This document shows, piece by piece, positions 18,174 to 26,552 of a stretch of 53,372 nt of DNA. Every line of letters starts with the position of its first letter. Position 1 is the stretch's first letter. Under the pieces are notes generated by a model. The model did not search any database and was not told the DNA's origin. It saw only the letters and a program-made list of their open reading frames with translations. The position numbers were made by a program, and so were the translations under genes. Source of the DNA: an uncultured Balneolaceae bacterium (lineage in GTDB: Bacteria > Bacteroidota > Rhodothermia > Balneolales > Balneolaceae); the NCBI GenBank assembly GCA_937982515.1, contig CALJMB010000270.1, forward strand, positions 1 through 53,372, given 5' to 3'.

Positions 18174-20660
18174 TCACTGTGCTATTATCACACCAATTTC
18201 TCCAGCTGATGCGGCGCCATTAACACCCTCGGTGGCTTCGAGCCTTACGTATCGTACCTGCTGGTTGTCGGGACCCGGGCCGATTGGAGCTATTTTAGTA
18301 GCTGTGCCAACTGGCCATGATCCACTCGTTACTTTCTTGAAATTTACACCATCCGTGCTTAGATAAATATTGTACCTGGTAATCATTCCACCGGTATGTC
18401 CATCCAAACGTGGCTGATACATCAAACCTTGTAACCTGTATCTACCCCCAAGATCTATGGTAATGGATTGTGGAAGTGGCACTTTTGGCATCCATTCCGA
18501 ATGCCATACCGTCTCCGGCCGGTCATCGATGGCATTGGATGCAGCATAATCGTATCCCCTGTAATTTTCAGGATGTTCACTTGTGGCAGTGACGATACTC
18601 ATGTTATTTTTAGGCACAAAGCCTGGCCACTCTCCATTGCGGGTAATTTTGATATTGTCAAACTGGGCATTTTGCCACGGGCTTACTACAAGAGCTACCT
18701 GACCTGTGGTAAAATAAGCATCCTGTACGCTTTTGACTTTGTCACCATCGATGATAATATCAATACTCTGACCTTTCATTTGGAGTGCCATCTGGTGCCA
18801 TTGCCCTGCCTTGACGGAGGTACGACCGGATGCTATAACCTGCCTTTCTGTTTCGTTTTTGTGTTCCATATCCTGTCGATAAAGCTCCCATTTACCTGAG
18901 CTGCTAACCTGTAAGTGGTAACCTGTTATCTGTTTTCTTGAAGAAAAAGCAGCTCTGACAGCCGATACTCTCCCAACAAGCTCAACATACCCCGGTTGCT
19001 CCAACAAAAAATCGGCGCTAACTGTATAATCACCCCACCAGCGCGGATCACCTAAAACTGTAGAGGGGCGAACTCCATCATCCTTCCAGTTTATCGGTTC
19101 CTGATTTAATACCTGCCGGTAACACATACCCTCTCGGCCGGCGCCGCACGGAGTTGTTTCAAAGGCGCCATTGATATCGGAATAAAACCGGGCAAGTTCA
19201 CCTTCTCCATATTGTTCAAAATCTTCTTCGTACGGCATTTCCATTTGATCGGATAATCTTGCACCTGGCTTGGCCATACCTTTTTTCTGGCCGGTTGTAG
19301 TCGTAACAGAGTAGACAAAGCCCGGTCTTACAGTTAGCTCGAACACGCCGTTATCCAGCAGAACTGCCCCTTCATCCACAAAGTAGTCATTTTTGTCTGA
19401 AGAGCGCATATTGGTGGCAAATACATGCACAGAGTCGGCACGCAACTTACCACGCACTGAAAATGTGGCATTCTCTACCACCTCTGCGTCCAGCGCTTCA
19501 ATGATGGTACTAAATTTACTACCATCAGAAGATTGAAGAGTCACATAACTGGCTCCGGCCGGCAGGTACCCACTGGCACTGTCAATATATTTCCATCCGG
19601 GCTTTGTAAATTGTGCGGTGTGGGCAAAGGCCCAGATATTCTTATCTACCAGATAGAAGCCCGACCAGGGCCACTCGGCCAGCATCAAGCCGGTGTCAGC
19701 CAGCTCTATATTAGCATACCAGGCCGAAATGGGCGACCAGGTCATGTAGCCAGATATACGTGCATCAATGTACATTCGGTTGAGGGCTCGCGTGGTAGAC
19801 AGTCCGCCTATATCATGATTTTGAGCACTGTTTTCACTCATCCAGAGCGGTTTATCCAAATCGCGGGCTCTCTGAGGACTATAACACTCCGTGTGTTCTG
19901 AGCGGTGACCGCAGGCAAAATGTACGCCTACGTGATCGACAGCTTTCATGAATTCTTCGCTTTTATTCATATCATCAACTACCCGCCAGATATCTTTATC
20001 CTTAGGCACGCAGCAATCATCCGCTCCAATAATTTCTACCTCGGGATAATGCTTTTCCAGGGCTTCATCCCATTTTATATACCAGTCTACATCATAACCG
20101 CTTTCATTCCAGCCACCCATGTAGTCGATGGTCAAACCATTTTCCTCTGCACAGCCCAGCCAAGCCAGGTGATAATCAATATTTTTTTCTGTCCAGAAGT
20201 TATCTCCGACCCATCCTGGTGTTCCCCAGGCCAGCCCCGCCAGTTTAATATCGGGATTACGTTTTTTAGCCTCAGTCATCAGCCACCATTCGTAACCCCG
20301 ATTGCAATTTACTTCATCGGGGCTACGCATGTGGCTGGCTTCCGCGCCGTCTGTGGAATTTGTATCCCCACCGATCTCTACCTTTAAAATCTGCAGGGAA
20401 GCTCCATAGTTTGGTTTGAAAAGATAATCCAGAATCTGGCTCCGCTCCGGCTCGGGGTAATCGTAGAGCAGACGGGAAGAGGCTCCGGCGCTAACTGCAC
20501 CTATGCCCTGGAAGATGCGCCCCCCGCCCCGTCCGTCGATGACAATAGCATCCGTTTGTTTCTCATTGTTCTGAGCATGTGCAAATGTAGAGCTCCAAAT
20601 AATAGTTACCAGAGCTGTAGAGATAATTTTTAAAAAAAGATTCGTATTGGTTGACTTCAT
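18174..20660 (-). CDS. GH59 galactocerebrosidase-family glycosidase 3 with C-terminal F5/8 C domain
   Basis: An 828-residue exported enzyme with a signal peptide ending in FAHAQ (about residue 30). The GH59 barrel covers about residues 40-440 with Glu186 (GGWNES) as acid/base and Glu276 (LWMSEN) as nucleophile. Lectin-like and F5/8 type C domains follow (about 470-670 and 685-826). It carries the same Cys-Cys insertion as copy 2 (DDCCVPKDKDIW) and is its closest relative. It is the first enzyme gene after susC1-susD1 (159 bp from the susD1 stop), as expected for the lead hydrolase of a utilisation locus. Whether the three copies differ in aglycone or sulfation preference cannot be read from the sequence. 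Confidence 0.9.
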   Translation of the reverse strand: MKSTNTNLFLKIISTALVTIIWSSTFAHAQNNEKQTDAIVIDGRGGGRIFQGIGAVSAGASSRLLYDYPEPERSQILDYLFKPNYGASLQILKVEIGGDTNSTDGAEASHMRSPDEVNCNRGYEWWLMTEAKKRNPDIKLAGLAWGTPGWVGDNFWTEKNIDYHLAWLGCAEENGLTIDYMGGWNESGYDVDWYIKWDEALEKHYPEVEIIGADDCCVPKDKDIWRVVDDMNKSEEFMKAVDHVGVHFACGHRSEHTECYSPQRARDLDKPLWMSENSAQNHDIGGLSTTRALNRMYIDARISGYMTWSPISAWYANIELADTGLMLAEWPWSGFYLVDKNIWAFAHTAQFTKPGWKYIDSASGYLPAGASYVTLQSSDGSKFSTIIEALDAEVVENATFSVRGKLRADSVHVFATNMRSSDKNDYFVDEGAVLLDNGVFELTVRPGFVYSVTTTTGQKKGMAKPGARLSDQMEMPYEEDFEQYGEGELARFYSDINGAFETTPCGAGREGMCYRQVLNQEPINWKDDGVRPSTVLGDPRWWGDYTVSADFLLEQPGYVELVGRVSAVRAAFSSRKQITGYHLQVSSSGKWELYRQDMEHKNETERQVIASGRTSVKAGQWHQMALQMKGQSIDIIIDGDKVKSVQDAYFTTGQVALVVSPWQNAQFDNIKITRNGEWPGFVPKNNMSIVTATSEHPENYRGYDYAASNAIDDRPETVWHSEWMPKVPLPQSITIDLGGRYRLQGLMYQPRLDGHTGGMITRYNIYLSTDGVNFKKVTSGSWPVGTATKIAPIGPGPDNQQVRYVRLEATEGVNGAASAGEIGVIIAQ
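19585..19789. repeat. 205-bp near-identical tract, copy B (in GH59-3)
   Basis: Partner of the tract at 16982-17186; direct orientation, about 2.6 kb apart. Such repeats allow recombination that would fuse or delete GH59 copies. Confidence 0.9.
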
Positions 20661-20819
20661 CTAAATACTTATTCCACTGTTATTGGTTGTTTTGTTATAC
20701 AGACATACCCTACCGAGACATCGGGCGACATGTATTCAACTGGCGAAACGCATATCCTGTACAATCAATGCAATCTGATTGTACAGGGGAGCGAAATAAA
20801 CAGGTCGTCCTGCCCTTAT

Positions 20820-22442
20820 TTAATAATCCGGATTTTGCTTTATATTCTTGTTCAAATCTATTTCTTTACTCGGTACAGGCCATACATAATGGTGGGGCTC
20901 AAAATTTCTCCTATACGAACTAAATATGTATTGTTCGAGATCTCCATTTTGAGCTTCGTATTCTATTCCTTCAATAATACCATCATTCTCATTTAACACT
21001 TCTTCAGCGATTCCCCACCTTCTAATATCGAAGAAGCGTTGTCCTTCAAAAGCCAGCTCAACCATCCGTTCATGTCGCACAATCTCACGCAACTCTTTCT
21101 GACTTTGACCTGTACCAATGTCAGGCATTTTAACATCGTCACGCCCATTACGCACTTCATTTATAGCGTCATAAACTGATTGATCGATATCATTATCTTC
21201 AATCTTAGCTTCGGCATAATTCAACAATACCTCAGCATAGCGCATAATAATGATATTGAGCCCTCCATTATCAGGTGACCCCATATCTTCAGGTGCCACA
21301 TACTTTTTGATATTAAATCCGGTATTGGTTGTTCTCCCTCCATTTTCAATATCACTTGCACCACCCATTCCCGGCCTTGGATCATATACGTTGCCATTTG
21401 GTAACGTGTCACCATATACATAGATGGAATAGCGTAACCGCGGATCCCTGTTTTCATATGGATTAAATGGATCGTATCCGCTTCCGGCCTCGTCTATGGC
21501 GGTACCATCACTCATTTCATAAGCATCGACGATCGTTTTAGTAGGAACGGGCACATGGCTTTCTCCCAAGCCCATAGCCGGTCGGCCCAAAAGCGCAAAC
21601 AGGTTATTTGAATAAGTACCGGCAATGAACTGCTTATCAAGGATAACTTCTTCATTGTTTTCCGCCTCATATGAAAACAATTTCTCATAACTGGGATACA
21701 GGCTATAGCCTAAATCCATTACCCTGGCAGCTGCCTCGTGAGCTTTTGCATATCGTCCGGCATACAGCATGGCGCGAGACTTTATAGCCAAAGCAGCCCC
21801 CTTTGTGATTCGTCCGATATCGCTGCCACTGTAACTGGGATCCAGATCATCAGCACTTTCCTCAAGCTCAACTTCGATAAAATCCCATATCTCTTCTGTA
21901 TCGGTTCTTGTCACCGTTTTCCCTTCCTCAATGGATATAGGTGTAGTAATCAACGGAACATCACCGAACGTCATAACCAATTGCATATACTTGAAGGCTC
22001 TGATAACACGAGCTTCAGCTTTAAAACGGTTAATCAAATCTTCATTCACCGCCACCTCGGAATTTTCATATACCTTATCCACATTTGTCAGGAAATTATT
22101 GGCAGCGCGAATAGCTCTGTAACTATTATTCCAATGATTTGCACCTGCAGCAGACTCGCTGTTCTGTTGGCCCCGTACATACTCAACCTCTGCCAGCCAG
22201 ATATTATTTGGAATAGCGATGTCTGACATCCCATCCCACACCAGCGTATAGGTACCGGGCAGATAGGTATAGAGATCGTTGACCATATATTCAGCATCCT
22301 CTTCGCTATTCCAAAATGTTTCAGACGAAAGCCTGTCTTTAGGAACCGTATTAAGAAAATTGCTATCACAACCAGCAGTTAGAATGAGTGCAAAAACTGC
22401 CGCCAACACTAAACTTTTTTTAAATAATTGATTGTAGCACAT
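20820..22442 (-). CDS. SusD/RagB-family outer-membrane glycan-binding lipoprotein 1
   Basis: A 540-residue SusD homologue. The lipobox LTAGC places the lipidated cysteine at residue 25, followed by DSNFLNTVPKDRLS, the usual SusD start. Helical TPR regions (RFKAEARVIRAFKYMQLVMTFGDVPLI) and the C-terminal family signature (IVRHERMVELAFEGQRFFDIRRWG, ending in VWPVPSKEIDLNKNIKQNPDY) are intact. SusD forms a lid over its SusC partner and binds the substrate at the cell surface. It starts 18 bp after susC1 and is cotranscribed with it. Confidence 0.95.
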   Translation of the reverse strand: MCYNQLFKKSLVLAAVFALILTAGCDSNFLNTVPKDRLSSETFWNSEEDAEYMVNDLYTYLPGTYTLVWDGMSDIAIPNNIWLAEVEYVRGQQNSESAAGANHWNNSYRAIRAANNFLTNVDKVYENSEVAVNEDLINRFKAEARVIRAFKYMQLVMTFGDVPLITTPISIEEGKTVTRTDTEEIWDFIEVELEESADDLDPSYSGSDIGRITKGAALAIKSRAMLYAGRYAKAHEAAARVMDLGYSLYPSYEKLFSYEAENNEEVILDKQFIAGTYSNNLFALLGRPAMGLGESHVPVPTKTIVDAYEMSDGTAIDEAGSGYDPFNPYENRDPRLRYSIYVYGDTLPNGNVYDPRPGMGGASDIENGGRTTNTGFNIKKYVAPEDMGSPDNGGLNIIIMRYAEVLLNYAEAKIEDNDIDQSVYDAINEVRNGRDDVKMPDIGTGQSQKELREIVRHERMVELAFEGQRFFDIRRWGIAEEVLNENDGIIEGIEYEAQNGDLEQYIFSSYRRNFEPHHYVWPVPSKEIDLNKNIKQNPDY

Positions 22443-22460
22443 AATTCAGCTGCTTTTAGG

Positions 22461-25400
22461 TTAGAATTTAATATTGATACCGGCAGTATACGCCCGGGTC
22501 TGCGGATAATATGTTAGCCGTGAATGAGGGGCTTCAGGATCAATCCCCCACTTGGTGACATCCGACAGAGTAAGCAAATTGGTTGCACTCACATACAGGC
22601 GGACACTGCCAATACCCACTCGGCTTAACAATTCGGCGGGTATGGTGTAGCTCAATTGTGCATTTTTTAGTTTTATGTAGGATGCATCAACCACCCAGTA
22701 GTCGCTGGTTCTCGTATTTTTTTGTGTCCGCATTTCAGGACGGGGGAAAAGCGCATCTCTGTTATCTTCCGTCCAATAATCGGCGGCTATCTCCGGAGTA
22801 AAGTTATACATACCCCAAATACCTCCCTCCCTGATGGGGCCAAAAAATATAAGGTCAACATCTCCTACTCCCTGGAAAAACAGATTCAGCCCAAAATTTT
22901 TGTAGTTAAAATCAGTAGTTATTCCAAAAGTATACCGGGGAATCTGATTCCCTATAACTTCCCGATCTCCGTCAGGAGTAATTTGGCCATCCCCGTTTAG
23001 ATCTTTGTAAATGATATCGCCCGGGTGCATATTACCCGGATCCCAGACGGCATCTCCATATTCTGCTATTTGGTCATAGCTTTCAAAGAGTCCATCTGTT
23101 ATATAACCGTAGTAAGACCAAAGCGGGTCGCCTACCCTGACTAATTCAGGTATATCTCCTGTTCCTTCAACATAAGGTCCGGTTCCGGCCAGATCTACTA
23201 CTTTATTCTTTACATCCGAAATCTGAGCGGTTATTGAATAGCCAAAGTCACTTCTCTGGTTGTAGCTTCTATGGGTTAACTCCAGTTCCCACCCCCAGTT
23301 ATCAATTACACCGGCATTCTGAGGGGGTGCATTCATACCGACCACGCCAGGTATTGGCAAGTTTAGCAAAATCCCGTCTGTTCGTTTCTTGAAGTAGTCG
23401 AAGGACAACCCAAACTTACCCTCAAGAAACTGCGCATCAAATCCTATATCAGTCTGAGTTGTTGTTTCCCAGGTAAGGGCCTGATTCGGAATGTTGCTCT
23501 GATAATAGGTATCTACAATTTGCCCATTGAAGGTGTAGCTGCGGCTGCTTAAACCATCAAAAAACGTGTATAAACCAATAGAATTATTACCCGTTTTTCC
23601 CCATGACCCCCGCAGCTTTAATTCATTGATTGTATTGCTTAGGGGATCCCAGAAAGCTTCTTCTGACACACGCCAGGCTGCAGAAAAGGAAGGAAAGAAG
23701 CTATATTGGTTGTTAGCTCCATAAAATTTTGAGGACCCATCATACCGGCCATTAGCCTCGAAAATGTATGTGTTGTCAAAGCTGTAATGAATCCTTCCAA
23801 AGAACGATCTCAGCGTTTCTTCATTTTTACTTCCGGTGGTTTCCTGGTTTTCGGCTGAGCCAGATGAAATCACTCTCAGCTGGTTGTTGTAAAACTGATC
23901 ACGATAACCCCGTAACAAGTTGTGATTCGCCCTTATTTCAGAGTGCCCAAGTAATGTGTTGAATGAATGCTTTTGAAGGTCCAGCTTATAATTCAACAGA
24001 TTATTCAGCGTATATCTGGTATTTCTGGCCCTTACTTCATTTAAACTATTTTGGGGGCGCTGATATTGAATAACATCCGGATTATAGTAATCCCGAACTT
24101 CAATGGCTCGCCTGTGGCCTTCTCTTACATCGGCTTCCACATATCCTGCCAATTGCGAAGAAATACTCAATCCATCTAAAAGTTCTAGCTCGGCCTTAAT
24201 ATTTGTTGCCAAAAAGTCTCGCAATTCTGTAAAGGTACCGGAAGCTTCGGCAAACATTAATGGATTCGTATTTGAGGAACTTATCCCGTAGGTCCCGTCC
24301 GGATATTTTGGTACTGTCCATGAGGAATGTTGCCACAATCCCCAGTATACATCTCCGGCATTAAACGGTTGTACTTCTTCCCGCTGCCGATAGTTGATCC
24401 GTCCATCAACAGTAAAGGCCTCACTAAATTTGATGTTTGTATTTAATGAAACCCCGATCCCTTTCGCCCCAAAATTGGGTAAAATTCCGTCTTGATCGAA
24501 GAAATTTGTAGAGAAGCGAACGTTAAGCTGCTCTGTACCTCCGCTTACGGCCACCGTGTGGTTTTGCTGGAGCGCCGGTGAAAACAGGGCATCCCACATT
24601 GTATTAGGCAGAGGATATTGATATCGGTCTTCAGCATTTACATACTCTTCAATCTCTTCCTCTGTCCAGATCACGTTTCCACTTGCATTCTCTTCAGCGG
24701 TATTCAATAAACGCATATAGGGTTCCAGCTCCATATGCTTAGGCTTAAATGCCACTTCCTGCCTCGCCATATACCCGTCATAGGTTACACTGAATTCTCC
24801 GGTCCGTCCTCCTTTGGTTGTTATTAAAACAACTCCATTAGCACCTCGCGAGCCATAGATAGCCGTAGCGGATGCATCCTTCAATACCGAAATGGATTCA
24901 ATATCATTGGGATTTATATCGTAGAACCGCTGTTCGGCACCGTCAATAATTATTAGTGGTTCGTTATTTCCTTTTGTGGTCAGCCCCCGTATACGAAACC
25001 GAATATCCTCGCTTCCCGGCGCACCTCCTTTATTCAATACTGTAAATCCCGGCGCCAATCCCTGAAGAGCCTCCCGACTGTTTGCTATGGGCAGGCCCTG
25101 AATTTCATCGCCACCTATATATGATACTGAACTGGTAAGGGATCTCCTTTCCTGGGTTCCATAACCTACTACAACCAACTCTTCTCCACTCAACATGTGT
25201 GGCTGTAAGTTCACATTGATGACGGTTCTTCCACCTATCAATACTTCCTGTGTCTGAAACCCAATAAATGAGAAAATCAGGGTATCTTGTAAAGAAGACG
25301 CGCTAAGAGAAAAAGCCCCTTGTGCATCCGTTGTTGTCCCCTGATTTGTACCCTTAATTACAATGTTAACACCGGGTAACGGTTCTGAAGTTTCTGCATC

Positions 25401-25499
25401 AGTAACACTTCCCGATATTGTTGTTTGCTGAGCAGCAGCGTTGACTTGCCATAAAAGCAGCATCAATGCGACCAGTACTTTATATATAGGTATGTTCAT
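22461..25499 (-). CDS. SusC/RagA-family TonB-dependent outer-membrane transporter 1
   Basis: A 1012-residue TonB-dependent transporter. After a signal peptide (about residues 5-24) come a carboxypeptidase-regulatory-like domain (TISGSVTDAETSEPLPGVNIVIKG), a TonB-box region (ELVVVGYGTQERRSLT), the plug with LKDASATAIYGSRGANGVVLI and a beta-barrel ending in YTAGINIKF. Energy from TonB drives uptake of oligosaccharides or glycoconjugates bound by the adjacent SusD. The candidate AraC operator lies about 250 bp upstream. No anti-sigma or hybrid two-component regulator is nearby, so control by AraC is likely. The C-terminal aromatic residue fits barrel insertion by BAM. Confidence 0.95.
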   Translation of the reverse strand: MNIPIYKVLVALMLLLWQVNAAAQQTTISGSVTDAETSEPLPGVNIVIKGTNQGTTTDAQGAFSLSASSLQDTLIFSFIGFQTQEVLIGGRTVINVNLQPHMLSGEELVVVGYGTQERRSLTSSVSYIGGDEIQGLPIANSREALQGLAPGFTVLNKGGAPGSEDIRFRIRGLTTKGNNEPLIIIDGAEQRFYDINPNDIESISVLKDASATAIYGSRGANGVVLITTKGGRTGEFSVTYDGYMARQEVAFKPKHMELEPYMRLLNTAEENASGNVIWTEEEIEEYVNAEDRYQYPLPNTMWDALFSPALQQNHTVAVSGGTEQLNVRFSTNFFDQDGILPNFGAKGIGVSLNTNIKFSEAFTVDGRINYRQREEVQPFNAGDVYWGLWQHSSWTVPKYPDGTYGISSSNTNPLMFAEASGTFTELRDFLATNIKAELELLDGLSISSQLAGYVEADVREGHRRAIEVRDYYNPDVIQYQRPQNSLNEVRARNTRYTLNNLLNYKLDLQKHSFNTLLGHSEIRANHNLLRGYRDQFYNNQLRVISSGSAENQETTGSKNEETLRSFFGRIHYSFDNTYIFEANGRYDGSSKFYGANNQYSFFPSFSAAWRVSEEAFWDPLSNTINELKLRGSWGKTGNNSIGLYTFFDGLSSRSYTFNGQIVDTYYQSNIPNQALTWETTTQTDIGFDAQFLEGKFGLSFDYFKKRTDGILLNLPIPGVVGMNAPPQNAGVIDNWGWELELTHRSYNQRSDFGYSITAQISDVKNKVVDLAGTGPYVEGTGDIPELVRVGDPLWSYYGYITDGLFESYDQIAEYGDAVWDPGNMHPGDIIYKDLNGDGQITPDGDREVIGNQIPRYTFGITTDFNYKNFGLNLFFQGVGDVDLIFFGPIREGGIWGMYNFTPEIAADYWTEDNRDALFPRPEMRTQKNTRTSDYWVVDASYIKLKNAQLSYTIPAELLSRVGIGSVRLYVSATNLLTLSDVTKWGIDPEAPHSRLTYYPQTRAYTAGINIKF

Positions 25500-26552
25500 A
25501 TTAATAGACCCGTTTAGATTAGCAGATTGTTAATACATCACCTTTTGGACATATCATTATGCCTTGCATGAATAAGGGTTGAACTACTTACAGCGGTTCG
25601 GAAAAAGAAAATTTTTAATTTTGTAATTCCTCCTTCTTTAGATATCCCTGTTACAAAAGAAAAAACCATAGCCAGAAACCGACCTTTATATACAAAACTC
25701 TAATTCAACCCTTCCGTATAGTATTGTATATTATCCACAGCTGTAAGTAAATGGATTATATTTCCGTAATGATGGACAATCCTACGCTGCAACCGAACGA
25801 ATAACTTTTAGGTTAATTATGCGGTTTCCCTCTCTTGATGTCAGTCTTGTATCTCTTGGTTGAGCCACCGCCTCTATTTCAACCGGGGCCTGCTTTGTGG
25901 CTTAACACAGAAATGCTTAGCTGCCAGCACAGAGCAGAGCACAACCAGAAAGAGTGTTTCTAAGAAGAGTTTCAAAACTAAAAAGGCACCCTTGTGACAC
26001 TATTCCGGTATCAAATCATTCGACAATCCAGGTGGGAAGGATCGGTCCTCTTGTACCATTGATCTATAACCACATCCTTTAAGCCTCCCGGTAACGCGCT
26101 GTCGTTGTATAGCCAACCTTGTCCCAATGAATACACATGATAATATATACCATAATATAATTTTTTTACCATATCCATACAATTCTTTCCTGCCTGTTTT
26201 CACTGTTGCATCTTCGGCGCACCAGCTTTTAATATCTCTCTGAGCAACTACATCTTCGCTTCCTGACGGCTTCGGGGACATAAGAAGTTGCGCCAGAGTT
26301 GTCATGGAGTGCGCATAAATCGGAATAAAACAGATCGTGTGAAAGCATCCGGAAGACAGCAATATAGAAATGGACATACGACTGCATATTACAATAGAAA
26401 ATATCTTGCTTTACCAATTGCCACAAACTAAAATTATTGTATTATACCAAACCAGGAATTAACGACAGCCGATGTGCCGTCAGATATCTTAATCATATAC
26501 AGGCTGTCTATATAAGGCCTAATAAAACTGTTTGAAGAGTATTCCTTTATGT
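25500..26552. other. 1.05-kb intergenic region upstream of susC1
   Basis: Holds the susC1 leader and operator on the right side of the gene and the 3' flank of the GH35 gene. GCTAATCTAA (minus sense) about 15 nt before the susC1 ATG is repeated at the same place before susC2. Two overlapping small frames at 26000-26426 (minus) encode Cys/Ser/Ile-rich sequence with no recognisable domain, signal or ribosome site and are not called. Otherwise nothing gene-like is seen; the length suggests decayed sequence. Confidence 0.5.
25748..25777 (-). promoter_or_regulatory. Candidate AraC operator upstream of susC1
   Basis: Read on the minus strand this is GTCCAT, 15 bp, then ATCCATTTA, a direct repeat of 21-bp period. 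The same pattern, preceded by TAGGAT and followed by a CTGTGG-TAA element, occurs upstream of susC2, and the core recurs before suyA and over the araC start. Two head-to-tail half-sites one helical turn pair apart are the usual geometry of AraC-family operators. The distance to the susC1 ATG is about 249 bp. Confidence 0.7.

Noticed and set aside
26000..26426. Two overlapping short minus-strand frames as small genes
   Set aside because: No domain, signal peptide, ribosome site or sensible composition; they lie in an A/T-rich spacer.
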